6,306 nt of DNA from an uncultured Clostridia bacterium (lineage in GTDB: Bacteria > Bacillota > Clostridia > UMGS1883). Below the pieces are notes generated by a model. It ran no database searches. It had not been told where the DNA came from and was given only the letters and a program-made list of their open reading frames with translations. Every line of letters starts with the position of its first letter. Positions within the stretch are counted from its first letter, which is position 1. The translations under genes were made by a program, and so were the position numbers. Positions 1 to 5,119 of the stretch are shown here, piece by piece. The stretch covers positions 1-6,306 of the forward strand of contig CANQKL010000098.1 in assembly GCA_947624455.1 (NCBI GenBank). Reading direction: 5' to 3'.

Positions 1-2
1 GG

Positions 3-107
3 AACAGAGCGGCCTCCATTTATAAAAAACTTAAAATCGGATCGGCGCGGGCGGGCTGGTTATTTGTTGAAATTGCCCTTTGCAAAGCCGAAGAAATTGT
101 GTTATAA
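3..107 (+). CDS. possible 3' end of an unidentified upstream gene (partial)
   Basis: One plus-strand frame is open from the left edge to a TAA at 105-107 and gives 34 residues ending in KAEEIVL. Its composition (Ala, Lys, Ile, Leu, Glu) and mix of third-position G/C and A/T resemble the genes downstream, and a terminator hairpin begins 20 nt after the stop, as expected for a real gene end. I do not recognise the protein. The other two plus frames are not excluded: one stops at 23-25 after a short tail, the other at 121-123 with a less protein-like composition. If the frame stopping at 25 is the true one, positions 26-79 are simply intergenic. Sequence left of the window would decide. Confidence 0.3.
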   Translation, partial: NRAASIYKKLKIGSARAGWLFVEIALCKAEEIVL

Positions 108-108
108 T
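80..108 (+). promoter_or_regulatory. sigma-A-type promoter upstream of the MATE gene
   Basis: TTGCAA (80-85) and TATAAT (103-108) are separated by 17 bp, a near-consensus vegetative promoter. Predicted transcription start is around 114-116, about 105 nt before the MATE start codon. The -10 box overlaps the TAA of the possible upstream reading frame. It is the only good promoter seen before the transporter; nothing promoter-like lies between the hairpin at 127-170 and the start codon. Confidence 0.7.
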
Positions 109-126
109 ATATACATCGTGTAGCGG

Positions 127-170
127 ACGGCGCGTAAATCCAGATCGGATCTACGCGCCGTTTTATTTTT
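127..170 (+). terminator. intrinsic terminator or attenuator hairpin in the MATE leader
   Basis: A 10-bp perfect stem (127-136 with 152-161, GC-rich) continues after one A/C mismatch into four more pairs (138-141 with 147-150), closing a 5-nt loop. A T-rich tract (TTTTATTTTT, 161-170) follows directly. The orientation is plus strand: there is no T tract on the other side. It could end transcription of the upstream gene. Because it also lies only about 12 nt downstream of the predicted start of the promoter at 80-108, it would act on the MATE transcript as well, making it a candidate attenuator. Confidence 0.75.
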
Positions 171-219
171 GGCGATACCCCATGGAGATCGCTCTTAAAA
201 AATTTGTTGAGGTGAAAAA

Positions 220-1629
220 ATGGAAAATTCAAACGCTTATCTCGCCGAGGAAAAGGTCGGCGCGCTCATGCGAAAATACGCCGTACCCTGCGTTATCTCG
301 CTGGTCGTGGCGGCCCTTTACAACATTGTGGATCAGATATTTATTGCTAACGCGGACTACTTAGGCTCCTACGGCAACGCGGCGAATACCGTGGTATTCC
401 CGCTGACGGTCATCGCGCTGGCCATAGCGGTCATGGTTGGCGACGGCTGCTGCGCCTTTGTAAGTCTGAGCCTGGGCAGGCAGAACCAGCGGGACGCGGA
501 GACCAGCATGGGCAATTCCGTGGTTTTGTCGGCCTTTGGCGGCATTGTCCTCTGCGTTATCTACCTTTTATTCCAAAATGCTATAGTTACGGCTTTCGGC
601 GGTACGGTCAACCGTGAGACATTTGAATATTCAAAGGAATATTTCTTTTACATCACTCTCGGCATACCCTTTTATATGTTCGGTCAGGCCATGAATCCGG
701 TCATCCGCTCCGACGGAAGTCCCAGATTTGCCATGGCGTCCACCCTTGTCGGCGCGGCGGCAAATATAGCGCTTGACCCAATATTTATTTTCGGCTTCAA
801 GTGGGGAATGATGGGCGCGGCCGTGGCCACTGTGGTAGGTCAAGTCATAACGGCTGCTCTGGCGGCGTGGTATCTTTTCCATACAAAAACGGTGAAGCTC
901 ACAAAATCGAGCTTCAAGCTCGACCCCCGTATTATTGGCAGGATACTGCCCCTGGGGATATGCAGCTTTCTGTCTCAGATCTCCCTTGTGGCGGCGATGG
1001 CGGCTATCAACAACATGATACGGAAGTACGGAGCCGAACACGCAATATTCTCTCAGGCCCAGTACGCCCAGATACCCATGGCCGTGGTGGGGATAGTTAT
1101 GAAGTTTTTCCAGATAGTTATATCGGTAGTAGTCGGCATGGCGGCGGGCTGCATACCAATAGTTGGCTTCAACATGGGCGCCGGACGTAAGGACAGAGTG
1201 AAAAAGCTGTTTACCCTTCTGCTGATCTGCGAGGCGGCGGTAGGGGCGGTCGCGCTGCTTGTAGTCGAACTGTTTCCCCGTCAGCTCATCGCCATATTCG
1301 GCGCGGCCAACGAAAGCGCTTATTACACCGATTTTGCGGTGAAGTCTTTTCGGATATACCTTTGCATGATGATTCTCGCCTGCGTAAACAAGGCGGCCTT
1401 TATCTTCCTTCAGGCAATGGGCCGGGCGGCTGCGTCAACAATGCTGTCCATGGTGAGAGAAATTATTTTCGGCGTGGGCTTTGCCGTCCTGCTTCCCGTA
1501 TGGTTCGGCCTTGACGGAGTTTTGTACTCTATGCCGGTATCGGATATATTGACCTTTTTCATTTCCGCCGCCGTGATCGCGTCCACCTATCGGCAGCTTA
1601 ACCGCCCGAATAGCCGCGGCGCGGCGTGA
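220..1629 (+). CDS. MATE-family multi-antimicrobial efflux transporter
   Basis: 469 aa, a usual length for the family (about 440-480). MATE transporters are inner-membrane antiporters with 12 helices in two bundles that export cationic drugs or metabolites using Na+ or H+ gradients. The sequence is hydrophobic throughout with short basic loops. Typical elements are an N-terminal AVPCVISLVVAALYNIVDQ helix (21-39), a GDGCCAFVSLSLGRQN loop (74-89), RSDGSPRFAM (163-172) followed by a helix ending in LDPIFIFG (185-192), and the second-half GFNMGAGRKDRVKK (316-329), equivalent to the first-half GRQN loop. The start is set by GAGGTG at 209-214, five bases before ATG. It appears monocistronic: the next gene, a tRNA, faces it. 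Substrate cannot be inferred from the sequence; a leader hairpin suggests control at elongation. No regulator gene is visible beside it. Confidence 0.95.
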   Translation: MENSNAYLAEEKVGALMRKYAVPCVISLVVAALYNIVDQIFIANADYLGSYGNAANTVVFPLTVIALAIAVMVGDGCCAFVSLSLGRQNQRDAETSMGNSVVLSAFGGIVLCVIYLLFQNAIVTAFGGTVNRETFEYSKEYFFYITLGIPFYMFGQAMNPVIRSDGSPRFAMASTLVGAAANIALDPIFIFGFKWGMMGAAVATVVGQVITAALAAWYLFHTKTVKLTKSSFKLDPRIIGRILPLGICSFLSQISLVAAMAAINNMIRKYGAEHAIFSQAQYAQIPMAVVGIVMKFFQIVISVVVGMAAGCIPIVGFNMGAGRKDRVKKLFTLLLICEAAVGAVALLVVELFPRQLIAIFGAANESAYYTDFAVKSFRIYLCMMILACVNKAAFIFLQAMGRAAASTMLSMVREIIFGVGFAVLLPVWFGLDGVLYSMPVSDILTFFISAAVIASTYRQLNRPNSRGAA

Positions 1630-1660
1630 CCTTTTGCGAATAAGGAGGAGCAGCCGAACG

Positions 1661-1680
1661 AGCCAAGCGATGGCTTTTTG
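1661..1680 (+). terminator. weak terminator candidate for the MATE gene
   Basis: A short stem AGCCA/TGGCT (1661-1665 with 1671-1675) with a 5-nt loop runs into TTTTT (1675-1679), 31 nt after the MATE stop codon. Only five pairs, so weak alone. GGCTTTTT (1672-1679) can instead pair perfectly with AAAAAGCC (1689-1696), giving a competing 8-bp hairpin without a following T tract on this strand. Confidence 0.35.
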
Positions 1681-1686
1681 CGAAGC

Positions 1687-1725
1687 ATAAAAAGCCGCCG
1701 CAAGCGAAGTGAGGCTTGCGACGAC
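1687..1725 (-). terminator. intrinsic terminator of tRNA-Arg
   Basis: Read on the minus strand, a 12-bp stem (1725-1714 with 1705-1694, including two G-U pairs) encloses an 8-nt loop and is followed at once by TTTTTAT (1693-1687). It begins five bases after the encoded CCA of the tRNA, so it is well placed to end that transcript. Confidence 0.8.
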
Positions 1726-1729
1726 GTGC

Positions 1730-1806
1730 TGGTGCGACCGGGAGGATTCGAACCTCTGGCCTTTGGAGTCGGAGTCCAACGCTCTATCCAACTGAGCTAC
1801 GATCGC
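1730..1806 (-). tRNA. tRNA-Arg (anticodon CCG)
   Basis: 77 nt including an encoded CCA (complement of 1730-1732). The cloverleaf closes by eye: acceptor GCGATCG pairs with CGGTCGC with one U-G; the D arm is GCTC/GAGC; the anticodon stem is TTGGA/TCCAA around loop CTCCGAC, putting CCG at 1772-1770; the T arm contains GGTTCGAATCC. CCG reads the arginine codon CGG, which is used in the neighbouring protein genes. It has its own promoter (1822-1850) and terminator (1687-1725), so it is a single-gene unit facing the MATE gene. Confidence 0.96.
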
Positions 1807-1821
1807 GCATCAACGTATTAT

Positions 1822-1850
1822 ATTGTACCATAGCCTGCCATAAAAGTCAA
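1822..1850 (-). promoter_or_regulatory. promoter of tRNA-Arg
   Basis: On the minus strand, TTGACT (1850-1845) and TACAAT (1827-1822) are separated by 17 bp, nearly consensus. The predicted start lies roughly 8-10 nt before the mature tRNA 5' end at 1806, giving a very short 5' leader. Such a strong promoter fits a stable-RNA gene. Confidence 0.85.
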
Positions 1851-1953
1851 GGGATTATCTCAATTTTTTCTCCCTCTTTTTCCCCTAAAAAAAGGCTTTT
1901 GGTAATGTTGCATACAAATTGCACAAAAAATTGTGAAAGTTTATGGGTGTTAT

Positions 1954-1981
1954 TTGGCAGAAAATTATAGTATAATATTAT
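1954..1981 (+). promoter_or_regulatory. probable promoter of the EF-G-like gene
   Basis: The AT-rich stretch 1961-1985 offers overlapping -10 boxes: TATAAT at 1971-1976 (poor -35 at 1948-1953) and TATTAT at 1976-1981, which lies 16 bp after TTGGCA at 1954-1959. One or both probably serve the EF-G-like gene, giving a leader of about 45 nt. The small inverted repeat CACAA-4-TTGTG at 1922-1935 just upstream could be a binding site, but this is weak. The promoter is divergent from that of tRNA-Arg about 100 bp away. Confidence 0.6.
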
Positions 1982-2012
1982 AGTGTAGATATAAATACAG
2001 ACCCCACTAAAT

Positions 2013-2020
2013 AAGGAGGA
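2013..2020 (+). promoter_or_regulatory. ribosome binding site of the EF-G-like gene
   Basis: AAGGAGGA matches the anti-Shine-Dalgarno strongly, but GGAGG ends 10 nt before the ATG at 2030, slightly longer than usual. A second weaker AAAGGA lies closer to the start. No alternative in-frame start with a better site is seen, so 2030 is the start. Confidence 0.8.
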
Positions 2021-2029
2021 CAAAGGAAA

Positions 2030-4144
2030 ATGAACATATTTAGCGCGGAAAACATCCGCAATATCTGCGTAATGGGTCACGGCGGCAGCGGTAAGACAAG
2101 CCTTGTGGAGGCTATACTCAACAAGGCCGGCGTAAGCGACCGCTTCGGCAAAATAGCCGACGGCACTACCGTCTCCGATTACGATCCCGAGGAAATAAAA
2201 AGAAAGATATCTATAAATCTGACTGTGGAGCCATATGAGTGGAAAACCGAAAAAATAGGTCTTACCAAGGTCAATTTGGTCGATACTCCCGGTTACTTCG
2301 ACTTCGTGGGCGACGCGGCCTGCGGCGTCCGTGTGTGCGGCAGCGCGCTCATTGTGATAAACGCTAAGAGCGGCGTTCAGGTGGGTACCGAGCAGGCGTT
2401 TGAGATGGCGACCCAAAAGGGCATGGCCAAGATGTTTTTCGTCAGCAACATGGACGACGAGTACGCCGATTTTGGCAAGGTCGTTGCTCAGTTGAAAGAA
2501 AGATTCGGCAAGAGCGTGGCTCCCTTCCGTATTCCTATAAAGGATGGTAAAAAAATAAAGGGCTATGTAAACGTGGTCAGCGGCCGCGCATATACGATAA
2601 ATAACGATGTGGAAACCGAGATCCCCATCCCCGACGACATGACCGATGAATACAACGAGTACCACGAGTTTTTGGTGGAGGCTGTGGCCGAAAGCAGCGA
2701 GGAGCTGCTGGAACGCTATCTTGAGGGCGATACCATTACCGATGAGGAGATGCGCTCCGTACTTAAGGAGTCCGTCCGCAGCGGCGTTGTTTCCCCAGTA
2801 TACGGCGGCTTCTCCACCGGCACCACTTTTGCCGTGCGCTCCCTCATGGACGCAATGCTCAAGTACCTGCCCACTCCGACTCAGTGTCCGCCCGAGCTTG
2901 CGGAAAAGGACGGGGAACCTTGGGAGGTCAACAGTCTCAATACCGACCCCATGTCCGCCCTGGTATTTAAGACCGTGGCAGACCCTTATGTTGGCAAAAT
3001 GTCGATTTTCCGTGTTTACAGCGGAGTTGTCCGCCCCGACACGGTCGTATACAATCCCATCCGCGACTGTAACGAGCGCATAGGAAAGCTATATATGCTC
3101 CGGGGCAAGAAGCAGATCGAGGTCACCGAGCTTCGGGCCGGAGATATCGGCGCGGTGACTAAGCTGGCTGAGACTCAGACCGGCGACACTCTCTGCACGA
3201 CTAACGCCAAGATCGTCCTTTCCGGCATCAATCTGCCCAAGCCCAACCTGTCTATGGCTATTGTACCCAAGAGCAAGGGCGATGAGGAAAAGATAAATTC
3301 CGGCCTGGCTCGCCTGCGCGAGGAGGATCCCACCTTCACCGTGGAGACCAACAACGAGACTAAGGAAACCATAATCAGCGGCCTTGGCGATATGCACCTG
3401 GAGGTCATCTGTTCAAAGCTGCAAAATAAGTTCGGCGCGGGAATAACCCTTAAGTCGCCTACCATTCCCTACCGTGAGACGATACGTAAGAGCGTGAAGG
3501 TTCAGGGCCGCCATAAGAAGCAGTCGGGCGGTCACGGTCAGTTCGGCGACGTTTGGATAGAGTTCTCGCCTCACGACGGAACTGATCTCATCTTTGAGGA
3601 GAGCGTATTCGGCGGCGCCGTACCCAAAAACTACTTCCCGGCCGTTGAAAAGGGCTTGCGGGAGTGCATTACCAAGGGCGTGCTGGCGGGTTATCCGGTA
3701 GTTGGTCTCAAGGCGGTGCTGGTTGACGGCAGCTATCATCCTGTGGATTCCAGCGAAATGGCATTCAAGCTGGCCGCGGCTGCCGCCTATAAGGAGGGCC
3801 TGCCCAAGGCTGGCCCAGTGCTTCTCGAACCTGTGGGTAGGCTGGAGGTTTCCGTGCCGGAGAGCCAGATGGGCGACGTGACCGGAGATGTAAATAAGCG
3901 GCGGGGCCGTATTTTGGATATGTCTCCCACCGGCGGCGGCAGGGGCAAGGTAGTTGCCGAGGTTCCCTTGGGAGAGATGGACCACTACGCCACGGATCTG
4001 CGCTCGATGACTCAGGGCCGAGGCAGCTTCACCTTTGAGTTTGTCCGCTATGAGGAAGCTCCCGCCAATGTCGCTCAGAAGATAATTGCTGAAAATAATA
4101 AGTATGGGGCTGTAAAAAAATGGCGCAGACCGTTCAAGGGCTGA
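2030..4144 (+). CDS. elongation factor G-like translational GTPase (FusA paralogue type)
   Basis: 704 aa, full EF-G length. Domains by alignment to EF-G: G domain about 1-275, domain II about 305-395, III about 400-478, IV about 480-600, V about 602-690. P-loop GHGGSGKTS is at 16-24, DTPG at 85-88, domain IV KKQSGGHGQFGDV at 496-508 and VDGSYHPVDSSEMAFKLA at 565-582, domain V MGDVTGDVNKRRG at 614-626 and YATDLRSMTQGR at 653-664. EF-G moves tRNAs and mRNA through the ribosome; members with GHGGSGKT and DTPGY form a paralogue clade whose role is less clear. Several G-domain residues differ from canonical EF-G: Tyr89 replaces the catalytic His, switch I reads RKISI (58-62) for RGITI, G4 reads SNMD (139-142) for NKMD, and G5 reads GFS (260-262) for GSA. 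It stands alone, not beside rpsL/rpsG/tuf, which also argues against canonical fusA. Drug-resistance (Tet-type) function is possible but unsupported. Confidence 0.92.
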   Translation: MNIFSAENIRNICVMGHGGSGKTSLVEAILNKAGVSDRFGKIADGTTVSDYDPEEIKRKISINLTVEPYEWKTEKIGLTKVNLVDTPGYFDFVGDAACGVRVCGSALIVINAKSGVQVGTEQAFEMATQKGMAKMFFVSNMDDEYADFGKVVAQLKERFGKSVAPFRIPIKDGKKIKGYVNVVSGRAYTINNDVETEIPIPDDMTDEYNEYHEFLVEAVAESSEELLERYLEGDTITDEEMRSVLKESVRSGVVSPVYGGFSTGTTFAVRSLMDAMLKYLPTPTQCPPELAEKDGEPWEVNSLNTDPMSALVFKTVADPYVGKMSIFRVYSGVVRPDTVVYNPIRDCNERIGKLYMLRGKKQIEVTELRAGDIGAVTKLAETQTGDTLCTTNAKIVLSGINLPKPNLSMAIVPKSKGDEEKINSGLARLREEDPTFTVETNNETKETIISGLGDMHLEVICSKLQNKFGAGITLKSPTIPYRETIRKSVKVQGRHKKQSGGHGQFGDVWIEFSPHDGTDLIFEESVFGGAVPKNYFPAVEKGLRECITKGVLAGYPVVGLKAVLVDGSYHPVDSSEMAFKLAAAAAYKEGLPKAGPVLLEPVGRLEVSVPESQMGDVTGDVNKRRGRILDMSPTGGGRGKVVAEVPLGEMDHYATDLRSMTQGRGSFTFEFVRYEEAPANVAQKIIAENNKYGAVKKWRRPFKG

Positions 4145-4214
4145 AAGTCATTAATTAAGGTAAATTTATGTATTGATAAACACGGCAATAAAATCAAAAC
4201 TGTGAATTGATGTG

Positions 4215-4257
4215 GAAAATCCGTCTTTTTCTTGAAAAAGACGGATTTTCTTTGTTC
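4215..4257 (+). terminator. terminator after the EF-G-like gene, probably bidirectional
   Basis: A perfect 17-bp inverted repeat (4215-4231 with 4234-4250; left arm GAAAATCCGTCTTTTTC) has only TT between the arms, so the tip must open into a small loop. The 3' arm ends in GATTTTC and continues TTTGTTC, supplying the U-rich tract. The matching A-rich side upstream makes it usable from the opposite strand too. It lies 70 nt after the stop codon. Confidence 0.8.
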
Positions 4258-4272
4258 CTATGCCCTTGAACT

Positions 4273-4373
4273 ACGAACGAAAATCACCACTCGGCGTACC
4301 TGTGTACGCCGTCGGGAGGGCTTTCTCGGCGGCAGGCTTCGCCTGTCGCCTGCGAGAGCTGATTTTCGTTTGT
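4273..4373 (+). other. structured three-way-junction element, function unknown
   Basis: Outer stem: 4273-4286 pairs with 4360-4373 (14 pairs, one G-U; core ACGAAAATCA/TGATTTTCGT). Inside are two hairpins: CGGCGTAC/GTACGCCG (4292-4299 with 4304-4311, 4-nt loop) and a 10-bp stem with one G-T pair and a TTC loop (4328-4337 with 4341-4350), extended below a 3-nt bulge by 4323-4327 with 4354-4358. It codes for nothing convincing: the small frames across it lack ribosome sites. It could be a dispersed palindromic repeat (REP/MITE-like), or part of a structured 3' UTR or small RNA. It matches no RNA family I can name. Confidence 0.55.
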
Positions 4374-4375
4374 TC

Positions 4376-4549
4376 TGCACGATTTTTTTGGACAGCCCCG
4401 TGCTTCCAAGTTACATGGCGAGTTATTAGTTTTTTTCATCCACGTATTAGACTGTACTGCTCCGGGAAAAATGGCGCCATTCGGGAAGTGACGGCAATTT
4501 CGGCGAAAAATATTTTCAGCCGGGTTTTGTAAATTTTTTAAAAATTAGG
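4376..4549. other. non-coding stretch with no recognised feature
   Basis: No gene or RNA recognised. It has T runs at 4383-4389 and 4430-4436, a 10-bp palindrome ATGGCGCCAT at 4471-4480, and an A/T-rich block at 4531-4546 just upstream of the yqeY -35 box that could act as an UP-like element. Small open frames here lack ribosome binding sites and family resemblance. Confidence 0.5.
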
Positions 4550-4578
4550 TTGCTTTTAAAAGACGCTTGTGATATAAT
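4550..4578 (+). promoter_or_regulatory. promoter of yqeY
   Basis: TTGCTT (4550-4555) and TATAAT (4573-4578) are 17 bp apart, with an A/T-rich block immediately upstream. Predicted start is near 4585, giving a leader of about 33 nt. It may also serve the beta-galactosidase gene downstream. Confidence 0.75.
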
Positions 4579-4617
4579 TACCATGGATTAAAATGAAAAC
4601 TTGAAAGGAGAATTCCC

Positions 4618-5055
4618 ATGGACATAAAAACCTTGCAGGCGGATATGGTAGCCGCTATGAAGGCTAAGGATAAGCCTAAAAAGGACGCGGTATCCTCTCT
4701 TATCGCCGCGGTGAAAAAGGCGGCCATCGACGAGGGCTGCCGCGACAACATTCCCGAGGAACTGGTTGACCGGGTGATCCTTAAGGAGATAAAGACCGTC
4801 ACCGAACAGGTGGACACCTGCCCCGACGAACGGGCCGAGCTAAAGGCTGAGTACCGCCAGAGGCTGGAATATATTTCCGCTTACGCCCCAAAGCTTCTCA
4901 GCGCCGACGAGGTGAAGGAGCTGCTGACAACTAAGTTCGCCGAGGTTATCTCCACTAAAAACAAGGGCCTCATAATGAAAACCGTTATGGCTGAGCTTAA
5001 GGGCAAGGCGGACGGAAAGGTGATCAATAACGTGGTTGCGGAGCTGCTGAAATAA
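4618..5055 (+). CDS. yqeY: GatB/YqeY domain-containing protein
   Basis: 145 aa, the normal size for stand-alone YqeY proteins (about 147-150 aa). The domain resembles the C-terminal tRNA-binding region of GatB, the amidotransferase subunit that makes Gln-tRNA(Gln)/Asn-tRNA(Asn); the role of the free-standing protein is not settled. Family features seen: N-terminal helix LQADMVAAMKAKDKPKKDAV (6-25) followed by the SSLIAAVKKAAID helix (26-38), the Glu/Lys-rich YRQRLEYISAYAPKLLSADEVKELL (79-103), and the C-terminal GLIMKTVMAELKGKADGKVINNVVAELL block (117-144). It is charged and soluble, with no signal peptide. AAAGGAG at 4604-4610 lies seven bases before ATG. It has its own promoter, and the beta-galactosidase gene starts 64 nt after its stop, so they may share a transcript. 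Confidence 0.92.
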   Translation: MDIKTLQADMVAAMKAKDKPKKDAVSSLIAAVKKAAIDEGCRDNIPEELVDRVILKEIKTVTEQVDTCPDERAELKAEYRQRLEYISAYAPKLLSADEVKELLTTKFAEVISTKNKGLIMKTVMAELKGKADGKVINNVVAELLK

Positions 5056-5065
5056 CGGCTCTTGC

Positions 5066-5096
5066 GCGGCGTTCCTCCATAGCCTTGCAACGCTGC
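5066..5096 (+). other. hairpin between yqeY and the beta-galactosidase gene
   Basis: GCGGCGTT (5066-5073) pairs with AACGCTGC (5089-5096), eight pairs with one G-U, around a 15-nt loop. The following TTATTAA is a poor T tract, so at most a leaky terminator or a processing/stability hairpin. No good promoter is visible between the two genes. Confidence 0.35.
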
Positions 5097-5104
5097 TTAT
5101 TAAC

Positions 5105-5112
5105 AGAAAGGA
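5105..5112 (+). promoter_or_regulatory. ribosome binding site of the beta-galactosidase gene
   Basis: AGAAAGGA lies seven bases before the ATG at 5120 and supports that start; the protein from this ATG aligns with the LacZ N-terminus from about residue 15 onwards. Confidence 0.7.
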
Positions 5113-5119
5113 AACTGAC

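Noticed and set aside
171..193. Possible fluoride-type or other riboswitch start (GGCGAT followed by a small stem with ATCGCT)
   Set aside because: Only a 5-bp stem with a T-G closing pair is present; the rest of the fluoride aptamer consensus is absent and the segment is too short.
80..364. 94-codon plus-strand open frame overlapping the MATE leader and start
   Set aside because: It crosses the promoter and terminator hairpin and overlaps the well-supported MATE gene out of frame.
1922..1935. CACAA-4-TTGTG inverted repeat as an operator for the EF-G-like gene
   Set aside because: Five-base arms in an A-rich context are easily found by chance, and no matching regulator or second copy is seen.
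1847..2665. 272-codon minus-strand open frame overlapping the EF-G-like gene and its promoter
   Set aside because: It is antisense to the G domain and runs through the divergent promoter region; composition is not protein-like at its C-terminal end and no ribosome site was evident.
4232..4532. Small open frames of 65 and 90 codons across the structured spacer
   Set aside because: They span hairpins, lack ribosome binding sites, and encode Arg/Ser/Cys-rich products unlike any family.
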